This document shows positions 7,839-16,461 of a DNA stretch of 64,000 bases, one piece after another. Source of the stretch: Oceanicoccus sagamiensis (GTDB taxonomy: Bacteria; Pseudomonadota; Gammaproteobacteria; Pseudomonadales; Dasaniaceae); contig NZ_CP019343.1 in the NCBI RefSeq assembly GCF_002117105.1, positions 1,922,001 to 1,986,000 on the forward strand, written 5' to 3'. Within the stretch, counting starts at the first letter, position 1. Each line of letters begins with the position of its first letter. The notes under the pieces were generated by a model, which was given only the letters and a program-made list of their open reading frames with translations, searched no databases and was not told where the DNA came from. A program made the translations under genes and the position numbers.

Positions 7839-9488
7839 ATGTTAAGGATTACACACTGTTTGCCACTGCTGGCGCTGTTAATACTTTGGCTGCCACTATT
7901 ACCTCACGCTGGGGCTGAAGCTCTGCTAATCAGAAATGTACAAATGATTAATCAGGGCGAGGAACAGCGCCCGTTGGTTAGCATTGTTATTAAGGATAAC
8001 AAGCTGGATTTGGTGTCTGAAGATACCATTCCTATTGATCAGGTAGACCGCGCCTACGATGCCGCCGGTGGCACGCTGCTGGGCAATCTTGAGCCGGGCC
8101 AGCCCGCCAGCTTCCTGATTCTTGCTAATAACTCCATGGATGATATTGAAAAACTGATGGATACCAAGCGCTATGCACGGTTTGCCATCTATGAGGGGGA
8201 GCTGCTAAAAAACTTTTTCCGTCGCATTACCGTGGAAACAGCCGAAGGGCAGGCCGCTGCCAAGCAGGGTTGGTTGGCCTATGCCGCCCCACCCATTGCT
8301 GTACCCCTTAACTACCGCGATAGCACTCGCTGGAATAAATATGAAGGTGAGTGGGTGTCTGGCCTATTTGCTGGCGCGATTATGCTGGACCGGCAACGCT
8401 GGCTGGACCAGGACCGCAGCAGTGAGCGTCAGGTGGGTGACCTGACCCAAGAGTATGAGGGTGGTGAAATCCGAGGTTTGCGTTTTGGTGGTGTAGGTAC
8501 CCTAAATTTTGCCAAGCCCTGGGTTTGGACTGCCTTTGCCGCTACTCATGCCTTTGATAGCGGTTTTGATGCTACCGATGATGATGATTTTACTCTCTAT
8601 GATTTACGTCTGGATATTCCCTTATGGGAAAAAGCCAGCTTTAGTATTGGCAAGCAAAAAGAGCCTATCTCCATGGAGCGGATTATGTCGCTAACCCAAT
8701 CGCCCATGCAGGAACGGGCGGCGGTTTCCGATGCGCTATTACCGGCCCGGAATGTTGGGATGGTGGTAGCCAGTAATTTTTTGGGTGACCGGATGACGTT
8801 AGCGGGAGGTGTCTTTAATAATTGGCTGGATAAGGATCAGCCCAATTCACTGGGGGATAATGCCACGCAATATATTGGCCGGCTTACCTGGTTGCCCATA
8901 GAGTCCAAACAGCAAAGTACCACCATGCACCTCGCTATGGCCATGCGTCACTCCAACGGCAAGGAAGGCTTGTTTGCCGCCACCGACCCGGAATTTAATA
9001 ATGCCCCGGATTTTGTCGATACCGGCATTTTCACCACCGACGAATTTACCACCTATCAGGCCGAGGCCTCTCTACGCTCAGGCCCTTTTTGGCTGCATGG
9101 TGAATATACCCGCACCGAGGCTGATACTGGCCCGGGGGATAATGAATATGACCTTGATGGCTTCCACCTAACCGGCTCCTGGATCGTGACTGGCGAGATG
9201 CGCCCTTATAATTATCAGGCTGGGATTTTTGGTGGCGTGCCGATTGCCAAATCAGTAGAACAAAATGGCTGGGGGGCATTGGAATTAAGTCTTCGTTATA
9301 GTGAGTTGGATTTGAGTGAGTACCCAACGGATAGCGGCAAGATGGATATCTGGTCAGCGGGGGCTAATTGGATGTTAACGCCCTATATGTATTTCACTTT
9401 GAACTACCGCTATATCACCTTGGACCGCTATGGTGAGGAAGGCGATACCCATGGTCTTAATACCCGCTTAGTATTGTTGTTGGAGTAG
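7839..9488 (+). CDS. OprO/OprP-type porin with N-terminal amidohydrolase-like sandwich domain
   Basis: A 549-residue outer-membrane protein. Signal peptide about 1-26 (LLILWLPLLPHAGA). Residues about 160-549 look like a Porin_O_P (phosphate-selective-type) barrel: FGGVGTLNFAKPWVW, LYDLRLDIPLW, SIGKQKEPISMER, then alternating strands to a final NTRLVLLLE. Residues about 30-120 resemble instead the outer beta-sandwich of amidohydrolases: LIRNVQMI and YDAAGGTLL run straight into NLEPGQPASFLILANN, as if the catalytic barrel between them were missing. Divergent from modA. The solute is unknown; anion selectivity is only suggested by family. Confidence 0.8.
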   Translation: MLRITHCLPLLALLILWLPLLPHAGAEALLIRNVQMINQGEEQRPLVSIVIKDNKLDLVSEDTIPIDQVDRAYDAAGGTLLGNLEPGQPASFLILANNSMDDIEKLMDTKRYARFAIYEGELLKNFFRRITVETAEGQAAAKQGWLAYAAPPIAVPLNYRDSTRWNKYEGEWVSGLFAGAIMLDRQRWLDQDRSSERQVGDLTQEYEGGEIRGLRFGGVGTLNFAKPWVWTAFAATHAFDSGFDATDDDDFTLYDLRLDIPLWEKASFSIGKQKEPISMERIMSLTQSPMQERAAVSDALLPARNVGMVVASNFLGDRMTLAGGVFNNWLDKDQPNSLGDNATQYIGRLTWLPIESKQQSTTMHLAMAMRHSNGKEGLFAATDPEFNNAPDFVDTGIFTTDEFTTYQAEASLRSGPFWLHGEYTRTEADTGPGDNEYDLDGFHLTGSWIVTGEMRPYNYQAGIFGGVPIAKSVEQNGWGALELSLRYSELDLSEYPTDSGKMDIWSAGANWMLTPYMYFTLNYRYITLDRYGEEGDTHGLNTRLVLLLE

Positions 9489-9490
9489 GG

Positions 9491-10213
9491 TTATGGTGTT
9501 CTGGCCAGCACCCATATATGTACCTCGCCAGCCCCTGCCTCCAAAAGCACCTTGCTGACCTCGGTGGCCGTTGCTCCTGTTGTCATCACATCATCTACCA
9601 CCGCAACACATTGCCCTGCTAAATTCTGGGTCGCTTCGAAAGCACCCCTCAGGTTTTGCCTTCGCTGCTGCGCATCAAGTTGCTGCTGAGGTGGGGTAAA
9701 TTGGCTGCGTTGTAGCAATGGTAGCGTGGGGATATCCATCCCTTTTGCCAGGTAAGTCGCTATCTGTTCGCTCTGGTTAAAGCCGCGTTTTAGCCGCCTT
9801 CGCCAGTGCAGGGGTATCGGGGTGATGATATCGGGAAATTCGTAAGTGTAAGCACTAACAAACCCATTAAGCCCTGTTAGGCTGAGTACTTTGCCATAAC
9901 TAAGCTGCCTGTTGTACTTAAATCCCGCAATTAACTCGGCTACAGGGTACTGATACAGATAGATAGCCACAGTCCTCTGAAAAGGAGGCGGCATAAGCTG
10001 GCAGTGGCCGCACAGGGTTTGCTCAGGGCTTGGCAGGGGCAGGGCGCAATGCTGGCAATGGTGCCCCAGCCTTGGCAGGTCGACCTCGCAATCGTGGCAG
10101 ATATCCAGCCCGGGCTGGCCAATATCACCGCAGAGAATACAGCGTCCAGTGACCTTAAAACCCCGGCAGGCCTTAAAAAACGGACGTGCTAGCTGGAAAA
10201 AGCAGTTAACCAT
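9491..10213 (-). CDS. comF: ComF family phosphoribosyltransferase-like protein
   Basis: A 240-residue protein of the ComF/GntX family. N-terminal Cys pairs form a likely zinc ribbon (CILCGDIG, CHDC, CQHCALPLP, CGHCQ). The C-terminal half is a type I PRTase fold with the PRPP-binding loop VVDDVMTTGAT. ComF proteins are needed for DNA uptake in competent bacteria and are near-universal even where competence is unknown. Lying divergently beside bioB is the arrangement seen in pseudomonads. The start codon lies inside the candidate BirA operator. Confidence 0.88.
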   Translation of the reverse strand: MVNCFFQLARPFFKACRGFKVTGRCILCGDIGQPGLDICHDCEVDLPRLGHHCQHCALPLPSPEQTLCGHCQLMPPPFQRTVAIYLYQYPVAELIAGFKYNRQLSYGKVLSLTGLNGFVSAYTYEFPDIITPIPLHWRRRLKRGFNQSEQIATYLAKGMDIPTLPLLQRSQFTPPQQQLDAQQRRQNLRGAFEATQNLAGQCVAVVDDVMTTGATATEVSKVLLEAGAGEVHIWVLARTP

Positions 10214-10235
10214 AACTATCCTTGTAGGTTGACAG
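10203..10235. promoter_or_regulatory. candidate BirA (biotin repressor) operator
   Basis: The sequence CAGTTAACC-N15-GGTTGACAG matches the gammaproteobacterial biotin operator TTGTAAACC-(N14/15)-GGTTTACAA at about 6 of 9 positions in the left half and 7 of 9 in the right, with the core AACC-N15-GGTT intact. It overlaps the -35 box of the candidate bioB promoter, where a repressor would block it. Confidence 0.45.
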
Positions 10236-10256
10236 GTGGGCGATAATCCTTATCAT
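10229..10256 (+). promoter_or_regulatory. candidate bioB promoter (sigma-70 type)
   Basis: A perfect TTGACA -35 (10229-10234) is followed after 16 bases by TATCAT (10251-10256), one mismatch from TATAAT. It lies about 66 bases upstream of the bioB start and overlaps the BirA-like palindrome. Confidence 0.5.
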
Positions 10257-10322
10257 TGGCGCCCACTTTAGGGGATATTAGATCCCGATTCCAGCCATCC
10301 ATTATATTTGCAGGAACACCCT

Positions 10323-11381
10323 ATGACCGCCGCTAATAGCCTGGTTCGCCACGATTGGACCCCACAGGAAGTTCAGTCCCTGTTTGAGCTGCCCTTTAAC
10401 GATTTGCTATTTAAAGCCCAGTCGGTTCACCGCCAGTACTTTAACCCTAACGAGGTGCAGGTGAGCACGCTGTTGTCGATCAAAACCGGTGCCTGTCCTG
10501 AAGACTGCAAATACTGCCCCCAGAGCAATCGCTACGATACCGGCCTGGAAAAAGAAAAATTAATGGAAGTAGAGAAGGTCTTGCAAGAAGCGGCAGAAGC
10601 CAAAGCCACTGGCGCTACTCGCTTCTGTATGGGGGCCGCCTGGCGCTCACCTAAAGCCAAAGATATGCCCTATGTCACCGCCATGGTTAAAGGCGTGAAG
10701 GAAATGGGTTTGGAAAGCTGTATGACATTGGGTATGTTAACGGCGGATCAAGCCGCTGAATTGTCGGAAGCGGGCCTTGATTATTACAACCACAATTTAG
10801 ATACCTCACCGGAGTTTTACGGTGAAGTGATTACCACGCGGACGTATTCAGACCGTTTAACCACTATCTCCAATGTTCGCGATGCCGGTATTAAAGTCTG
10901 TAGTGGCGGTATTGTCGGTATGGGTGAAACGGTTAAAGACCGCGCCGGTTTATTAATTCAGTTATCCAATATGCCCCAGCACCCAGAGAGCGTGCCCATC
11001 AATATGTTGGTACGGGTTGAAGGTACGCCTTTAGCGCAAGAAACCGATTTGGATAATTTTGATTTTATTCGCACCATTGCCGTGGCGCGTATCTTAATGC
11101 CTGAGTCCCATGTGCGTTTATCCGCTGGCCGTGAAGAGATGAATGAAGAAATGCATGCGCTGGCGTACTTTGCCGGTGCCAATTCCATCTTCTACGGTGA
11201 AAAATTATTAACCACTGCCAACCCCGAAGCGAATAAAGATTTACAACTGTTTGACCGTTTAGGTATTCAACCTGAAGACCGTGAAGTTGAGCGCTGTGAT
11301 GACGGTGAAGAAGACCGTATCCGCGAGCAAATTCAACAAGCGCAAAACGATAAGTTTTTCTACGACGCAGCGCAGGCTTAA
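10323..11381 (+). CDS. bioB: biotin synthase
   Basis: A 352-residue radical SAM enzyme that inserts sulfur into dethiobiotin, the last step of biotin synthesis. The [4Fe-4S] cluster motif CxxxCxxC is [12 protein letters not shown] (Cys58, Cys62, Cys65). Other family segments are [10 protein letters not shown]-like [34 protein letters not shown] and RLSAGREEM. The open frame begins at a TTG at 10308, but AGGA at 10312-10315 is 7 bases before the ATG at 10323. First gene of bioB-bioF-bioHC-bioD. Confidence 0.97.
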   Translation: MTAANSLVRHDWTPQEVQSLFELPFNDLLFKAQSVHRQYFNPNEVQVSTLLSIKTGACPEDCKYCPQSNRYDTGLEKEKLMEVEKVLQEAAEAKATGATRFCMGAAWRSPKAKDMPYVTAMVKGVKEMGLESCMTLGMLTADQAAELSEAGLDYYNHNLDTSPEFYGEVITTRTYSDRLTTISNVRDAGIKVCSGGIVGMGETVKDRAGLLIQLSNMPQHPESVPINMLVRVEGTPLAQETDLDNFDFIRTIAVARILMPESHVRLSAGREEMNEEMHALAYFAGANSIFYGEKLLTTANPEANKDLQLFDRLGIQPEDREVERCDDGEEDRIREQIQQAQNDKFFYDAAQA

Positions 11382-11408
11382 TTCGCCAGCGCTCACTGCG
11401 GCAATTCT

Positions 11409-12569
11409 ATGTCAGACCCTTTGCAACTGACTGCAGCGCTCAACGAGCGCAAGTCCAACCATTTATATCGTCAGCGCCGGACACTGGAAAGTGCTCAGGG
11501 CGCTGAAGTTATTGTGGATGGAAAAGCGTATCTGAATTTTTGCAGCAATGATTATTTGGGTTTGGCCAATCACCCGGATGTGATTGCCGCCTTTACTTCG
11601 GTCGCTAACGATTTTGGTGTGGGCAGTGGTGCTTCGCATTTAGTCTGCGGGCATAGCCGCTGGCATCATCAGCTAGAAGAAGAGCTGGCGGATTTTGTAG
11701 GCCGTGATCGTGCGGTATTATTTTCTACCGGTTATATGGCCAATCTCGGAGTAGTGAATGCTCTGGTCGGCAAACAGGATGCCGTCTTTGAAGATAAACT
11801 TAATCATGCCTCCCTATTAGATGCCGGTTTATTATCCGGTGCCCGTTTCCAGCGTTTTTTGCATAATGATTTAGCCAATCTTGAAGCCCGCCTTAAAAAA
11901 TCAACCGATAATAAAAAACTGATCGTGGTTGATAGTGTCTTTAGTATGGATGGCGATTTAGCCCCCTTGGATAATTTGGCGGCGCTGGCGAAACAATACA
12001 ATGCCGCCTTAATGGCCGATGATGCTCACGGCTTTGGTGTGCTGGGTGAAACCGGCGCAGGCAGTGCAGACTATTTTAATTTGGATCAACAGCAGTTGCC
12101 GGTACTCATGGGTACGCTAGGCAAAGGGCTGGGCAGCTTTGGCGCTTTTGTGGCGGGTAGTGAAGAACTTGCTGAAACCTTAATTCAATTTGCCCGGCCT
12201 TATATTTATACCACGGCCATACCGCCAGCTGTAGCTGCCGCCAGTTTGGCCAGTTTAAATATTGTGCGTAACGATGTAGACCGCCGTCAGCATCTGCAAT
12301 CGCTTATCGCATACTTCAAACAGCAGGCAGAACAACTCGGTCTGACGCTAATGCCTTCAATAACTGCTATCCAGCCCTTGATGATTGGCGATAGCGAACA
12401 AGCGATGGCGATCAGTGAGGCGCTACTGGAGCGGGGCTTTTTAATTAGTGCTATTCGTCCGCCAACCGTGCCAGCTAATTCTGCGCGCTTACGTATTACC
12501 CTAAGTGCGGCACATAGCAAAACGCAGGTGGATCGTTTATTAACAGCCTTGGCAGAGGTAGTGCTATGA
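11409..12569 (+). CDS. bioF: 8-amino-7-oxononanoate synthase
   Basis: A 386-residue PLP enzyme condensing pimeloyl-ACP (or -CoA) with alanine to give KAPA. The PLP lysine is Lys239 in [28 protein letters not shown] carries the cofactor-binding Asp and His, and [12 protein letters not shown] and [15 protein letters not shown] are substrate-site segments. Length matches E. coli BioF (384). It lies 27 bases after bioB and overlaps bioHC by 4 bases (ATGA). Confidence 0.97.
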   Translation: MSDPLQLTAALNERKSNHLYRQRRTLESAQGAEVIVDGKAYLNFCSNDYLGLANHPDVIAAFTSVANDFGVGSGASHLVCGHSRWHHQLEEELADFVGRDRAVLFSTGYMANLGVVNALVGKQDAVFEDKLNHASLLDAGLLSGARFQRFLHNDLANLEARLKKSTDNKKLIVVDSVFSMDGDLAPLDNLAALAKQYNAALMADDAHGFGVLGETGAGSADYFNLDQQQLPVLMGTLGKGLGSFGAFVAGSEELAETLIQFARPYIYTTAIPPAVAAASLASLNIVRNDVDRRQHLQSLIAYFKQQAEQLGLTLMPSITAIQPLMIGDSEQAMAISEALLERGFLISAIRPPTVPANSARLRITLSAAHSKTQVDRLLTALAEVVL

Positions 12570-14128
12570 GGCCGGCCTTAGTCCTGCTACATGGCTGGGG
12601 TACGTCGAGCCTGATATGGCAAGAGTGGCTGCCAAACTTAGATCAGCATTTTAATGTTGTGCAGGTTGACCTTCCCGGTTATGGCGCAACGACGGTAGAT
12701 CGTTATGTCGATACCGATAGCGTAATCACCGAGCTGATGGCCGAGCTGCCTGATAAAGCTATTTTTCTGGGTTATTCTCTGGGTGGTATGATTGCCACAA
12801 CGATTGCCAGCCGCTTTCCCGAGCGGGTAACGGCGTTAATTACCTTGGCCAGTAATTTGCAATTTGTCGCTGATAAGCAATGGCCCTATGCGATGGATAA
12901 AAAGATCTTTGATGATTTTTATTCCTTGGTAGCCAACAATACGGCGATGGCTAAAAAACGCTTTTCCGCGTTGCAAGCCCATGGCTCCGAGCAGGAAAAA
13001 ACGCTGGTAAAAAACCTTAGAGCGAAAAAAGAAAGCATAACGGAGCAGACGCTTGAAAACTCACTCGAATTTTTATCAACTATCAATAACACAGCGTTGA
13101 TCGATAGCATTACAGTGCCAGCAATCTATCTGTTTGGTGAAAACGATCAGTTGGTGCCGATAACGGCTGCCAACGCGTTAAAAGAAAAGCTGGGAGATAC
13201 CGTGCATATTATTCCCGGTGCTTGCCATGCTTTGTTTTTAGATAAGCCGGAATATTGTTGGAATATTATTAAGCACTGGTTGGATGCCCATAGTGAACGC
13301 TTATCTGAACATCGTGCTTTGGATAAACAGCAGGTCGCACGGTCTTTTAGCCGCGCTGCAACAACCTACGATAGCGTTGCCGACTTACAGCGTCGTATCG
13401 GCAATCGCTTGACCGATTTTTTGCCAGCCATCGCTGCACAAGTGGTTGTAGATTTGGGTTGCGGCACGGGTTATTTTGCCAGGCCATTACAAACGGCCTA
13501 TCCCGATGGCCAGATTATCGGTCTGGACCTTGCCGAAGGTATGGTTAATCATGCGGCAAAGCATCAGTCCGGCTGCCAGTGGCTGTGTGGCGATGCGGAA
13601 AATTTACCGCTGGCGGATAACTCTGTCGATATCATTTTTTCCAGCCTCGCTATTCAATGGTGTGAAGATAATACCGCTCTCTTTGCCGAAGTGTTTAGAG
13701 TATTAAAACCGGCCGGGCGTTTTGTTTTTGCTACCCTTGGCCCGAATACCTTGCATGAATTACGCAGTGCCTGGGAGGAGGTGGATAATTTTGTTCATGT
13801 TAACCGTTTTGTTGAACGGGATATTATTGATCAGGCGATTAGTGATGCGGGGTTTTCTGCGGCTTGCCTAGCGGTTGAAGAAAATATTGTGCTGGAGTAC
13901 GACACCTTAAAACAATTAACCAAAGAATTAAAAGCTTTGGGTGCGCATAATGTTAATAGCGGCCGTCAAACCGGCTTAACCGGCAAGCAAAGAATTCGCG
14001 GCTTAATAGCTGCCTATGATCAACAACGCAACGCGCAAGGTGTTTTGCCCGCCACTTATCAAACGTGGTACGGCGTATTAGAAAAACCAGTGCAGGGTCA
14101 AACCATACAACAGCAGGGGCTGGGATAA
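12566..14128 (+). CDS. bioHC: bifunctional BioH-BioC fusion (pimeloyl-ACP methyl ester esterase / malonyl-ACP methyltransferase)
   Basis: A 520-residue fusion joining the first and last enzymes of pimelate-moiety synthesis. Residues 1-240 are an alpha/beta hydrolase (BioH): oxyanion region LLHGWGTSS, nucleophile Ser71 in GYSLGG, acid Asp194 in GENDQLVP, base His221 in GACHALF. From about 255 a BioC methyltransferase follows: [22 protein letters not shown] motif DLGCGTG (296-302), then GLDLAEGM and [10 protein letters not shown]. BioC methylates malonyl-ACP to disguise it as a fatty acid primer; BioH removes the methyl from pimeloyl-ACP methyl ester. BioHC fusions are known from Saccharophagus and Teredinibacter. 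The bioD start follows 1 base after the stop. Confidence 0.95.
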   Translation: MRPALVLLHGWGTSSLIWQEWLPNLDQHFNVVQVDLPGYGATTVDRYVDTDSVITELMAELPDKAIFLGYSLGGMIATTIASRFPERVTALITLASNLQFVADKQWPYAMDKKIFDDFYSLVANNTAMAKKRFSALQAHGSEQEKTLVKNLRAKKESITEQTLENSLEFLSTINNTALIDSITVPAIYLFGENDQLVPITAANALKEKLGDTVHIIPGACHALFLDKPEYCWNIIKHWLDAHSERLSEHRALDKQQVARSFSRAATTYDSVADLQRRIGNRLTDFLPAIAAQVVVDLGCGTGYFARPLQTAYPDGQIIGLDLAEGMVNHAAKHQSGCQWLCGDAENLPLADNSVDIIFSSLAIQWCEDNTALFAEVFRVLKPAGRFVFATLGPNTLHELRSAWEEVDNFVHVNRFVERDIIDQAISDAGFSAACLAVEENIVLEYDTLKQLTKELKALGAHNVNSGRQTGLTGKQRIRGLIAAYDQQRNAQGVLPATYQTWYGVLEKPVQGQTIQQQGLG

Positions 14129-14129
14129 G

Positions 14130-14816
14130 ATGGGGCACAGATTTTTTATTGCCGGCACCGATACTGATGTGGGTAAAACCGTTATCGCCACCGGTATTTT
14201 GGCGGCGGCGAATACCTTGGGTTTATCGACGGTTGCTATCAAGCCGGTTGCCGCCGGTTGCGAACCAACCCCCGAGGGTTTGCGCAATGAAGACGCCTTG
14301 TTATTGCAACAAGCGATGTCCCTAGAGCTACCTTATGAGCAAATTAACCCAGTGGCTTTAGAGCCTGCCATCGCACCCCATATTGCTGCCCAGCAAATTG
14401 GCAAACGCTTAGTGGTTTCTCAATTGGCCGGTTATTGTCGAGGCGTCTTAATGCAGCGATCGGATTTTGCGGTGATCGAGGGTGCCGGTGGTTGGCGCGT
14501 ACCGTTAAATTCGGTAGAGACACTGGCAGGCTTAGCCAAAGCATTAAACCTGCCAGTCATTCTGGTGGTTGGTGTAAAACTGGGCTGTATAAACCATGCG
14601 CTACTCACTGCCGAAGCCATCGCCAATGATGGCTTGCCCCTGGCGGGGTGGGTGGCTAATCGTCTGGATGCCGATATGCCCTGTTACGAAGAGAATATCC
14701 TCACCCTAAAATCCCTGATCAGGGCCCCCTGTCTGGGTGAGGTGCCGGTATTGGAAAACCCCACCGCTGAGGCTGTTAGTCAGTACTTAAGCTTGGATTC
14801 GGTTATAACCCCTTAA
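14130..14816 (+). CDS. bioD: dethiobiotin synthetase
   Basis: A 228-residue ATP-dependent carboxylase making dethiobiotin from DAPA and CO2. The P-loop is GTDTDVGKT (9-17), followed by AIKPVAAGCE with the catalytic Lys, and the family segment VIEGAGGWRVPLN. Size matches E. coli BioD (225). Last gene of the operon. BioA is not present, so the DAPA aminotransferase must be encoded elsewhere. No clear terminator follows. Confidence 0.95.
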   Translation: MGHRFFIAGTDTDVGKTVIATGILAAANTLGLSTVAIKPVAAGCEPTPEGLRNEDALLLQQAMSLELPYEQINPVALEPAIAPHIAAQQIGKRLVVSQLAGYCRGVLMQRSDFAVIEGAGGWRVPLNSVETLAGLAKALNLPVILVVGVKLGCINHALLTAEAIANDGLPLAGWVANRLDADMPCYEENILTLKSLIRAPCLGEVPVLENPTAEAVSQYLSLDSVITP

Positions 14817-14926
14817 TTTTTATACCATCTTCATCTTGGGTAATAGTCCCATATGAGGCTTTGTGCATGGTTTTTGTGCCCATTCTCTGCTTAAATTATA
14901 GGCAATTAGCGATAGAGGTTAGTGCT

Positions 14927-15178
14927 TTGATCAATTCAGTTTTATCGACCGGTCTGCAAGGGGTTCAATCCGGTGTTAGCACCGCACAGCGGGCGGCAGA
15001 GGATATTGTGCAAGCCACTACCACAGACCCACAAACGGCCTCTGGTGGTGATTCGCTAGCCGACATTACCGAAGCTGCAGTGTCTTTAAAGGTCGGCGAG
15101 CAGCAAGTACAGGCTTCCGCCGCGGTGGTTAAAACCGCCGATGAGGTGTTAGGTACTTTATTGGATACCAAAGCGTAA
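14927..15178 (+). CDS. small protein resembling the C-terminus of flagellar rod/hook proteins
   Basis: About 84 residues, starting at TTG 14927, which has AGAGG 8 bases upstream (14914-14918); the frame is open further up to 14861 but that extension has no ribosome site. Residues 1-30 form an amphipathic helix (SVLSTGLQGVQSGVSTAQRA). The end, VQASAAVVKTADEVLGTLLD, is very like the C-terminal coiled-coil motif of FlgB/FlgC/FlgG/FlgE proteins. Those proteins are much longer, so this is a stand-alone fragment-like family, not a rod protein. Function unknown. The next gene is an SprA-related protein; I infer a link to the cell surface or flagella. Confidence 0.6.
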   Translation: MINSVLSTGLQGVQSGVSTAQRAAEDIVQATTTDPQTASGGDSLADITEAAVSLKVGEQQVQASAAVVKTADEVLGTLLDTKA

Positions 15179-15282
15179 TTGTTCACAGTTTAACTTATTG
15201 AAATTGTTATAAAATATCGCCTCTTATGAAGGCTGTTAGTTGAGATATAGCAACACAGGATAGAGATAGGTCAGGATAACGG

Positions 15283-16110
15283 ATGGTTAATGTAGGGATC
15301 AATACATCGGCGTTTGCCAACGTGGTTACCCCCTTTAGTCCGGTGGGTAAGCAGGCTGTTGGTCTGGAAAACGCTGAGGCTAAGGAAGAGGTCTTTTCTC
15401 CCGTTGAAGAGCCTGCCGTAGTCGCCGCCGCCTTTGATGACGCCGAAACCGAAGCCTCTGACGAAACCTCCCAAAATCGCGACGATGATAAAATCACCGA
15501 CCGCCGTGAGCAGCAAGAGCAGCAACAAGAACAACAGCAAATCCGTGAATTAGCCGCCAGAGACCGTGAGGTCCGTGCCCATGAACAGGCCCATGCTTCA
15601 GTGGGTGGTAAATATGCCGGCTCCCCGTCCTACACCTTTGAGCGTGGCCCTGATGGTGTCAATTATGCGGTGGGTGGAGAAGTGCCTATTTCACTACCGT
15701 CTGGGGGTGAAGATCCGCAAGCCACGCTGGCCGCAGCCGAGCAGGTTCGCAGAGCCGCCCTGGCCCCTGCTGAGCCTTCATCTCAGGATCGCAGTATTGC
15801 GGCAACCGCTAGCCAAATAGCCAATGACGCCAGAGTAGAAATTGCGGTGGAGGCCAGAGAAGAGCAGGTTGCTTCAGAAGAGTCCGGGGATGCAGCCGCT
15901 GATGATTCAGATACCGTAGCAGCCCGTGAAGCGGAGCAGGAAAAGCAAGCGGCGGAAGAAGCCCGCAGCGAAGAGCAGGCGCGTCAGGAGCGGCTGGAAG
16001 AATTGCGTGCTGTGGCCCGTCGCAGCCTCCAGCTGAGTGAACGTCTAATCACCCTCGATAATATTCAAAGCCAGCAGAGCGTGGGTTCTGTTGTTGACCA
16101 GTTAGCCTGA
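15283..16110 (+). CDS. SprA-related putative metalloprotease (CJM1_0395 family)
   Basis: A 275-residue acidic protein. The central segment (about 85-140) has the hallmark of the SprA-related family (PF12118): RDREVRAHEQAHASVGG, then AGSPSYTFERGPDGVNYAVGGEVPIS. HEQAH resembles an HExxH zinc motif with Gln-Ala in the middle, the basis of the 'putative metalloprotease' name; activity is unproven. Flanks are low-complexity: a Gln/Glu run (QEQQQEQQQ, about 77-86) and a long Glu/Ala helix (190-250). No signal peptide. ATG 15283 has AGGA about 8 bases upstream. It may be co-transcribed with the small upstream gene. Confidence 0.75.
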   Translation: MVNVGINTSAFANVVTPFSPVGKQAVGLENAEAKEEVFSPVEEPAVVAAAFDDAETEASDETSQNRDDDKITDRREQQEQQQEQQQIRELAARDREVRAHEQAHASVGGKYAGSPSYTFERGPDGVNYAVGGEVPISLPSGGEDPQATLAAAEQVRRAALAPAEPSSQDRSIAATASQIANDARVEIAVEAREEQVASEESGDAAADDSDTVAAREAEQEKQAAEEARSEEQARQERLEELRAVARRSLQLSERLITLDNIQSQQSVGSVVDQLA

Positions 16111-16179
16111 TTATTTATTCTCCCCTGTTGGCAGTCCCACCTCTCTTAAGCGATAATATCCGCATTAATTCCAATTCAC

Positions 16180-16245
16180 GTAGGGTGGATTATAATCCAC
16201 CGCTTATTCCAGATGATGGTTTTGGTGGATTGCAATCCACCCTAC
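16180..16245. repeat. dispersed palindromic element, copy 3 (66 bases)
   Basis: Left arm 16180-16201 is identical to the other copies. The right arm 16224-16245 has one central change (GATTGCAATC instead of GATTATAATC), which keeps its internal palindrome. The 22-base centre is unrelated to copies 1 and 2. It lies between the SprA-related gene and DUF3094, just upstream of the latter's start. Confidence 0.85.
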
Positions 16246-16275
16246 GGGGCTGAGCAACGAGACAGGTTTTTCACC

Positions 16276-16461
16276 ATGGTTAGAGAAAATAAGTTATACC
16301 CGGAAGATCAAGCCAAGGTGGATGAGTTCCTGAAAAAAGGCGTTAACTCGGTAGAGCGCAAACCTTTTAAGCCGCTGCGGCTGTTATTTATCCTGATTGT
16401 GATCGTAACCGGCCTGAGTATTTTTAGTATCGCGTTGGCCAGAATGTCCGGTATTTATTAA
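16276..16461 (+). CDS. DUF3094 small membrane protein
   Basis: A 61-residue protein: a polar N-terminus with the family segment YPEDQAKVDEFLKKGVNSVERKPFKPLRLL, then one transmembrane helix (LLFILIVIVTGLSIFSIALA). This matches DUF3094, found in Pseudomonas and relatives, of unknown function. ATG 16276 is preceded by ACAGG 9 bases upstream; the open frame reaches back to 16213 through the palindromic repeat, which is not plausible coding. Its stop overlaps the stop of the convergent histidine kinase gene by 4 bases. Confidence 0.75.
   Translation: MVRENKLYPEDQAKVDEFLKKGVNSVERKPFKPLRLLFILIVIVTGLSIFSIALARMSGIY

Noticed and set aside
14890-14926. Possible sigma-28 promoter before the flagellar-rod-like small gene
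   Set aside because: TAAATTAT and GCGATA are present but the spacing is 9, not 11, and the -10 would lie almost on the ribosome site.
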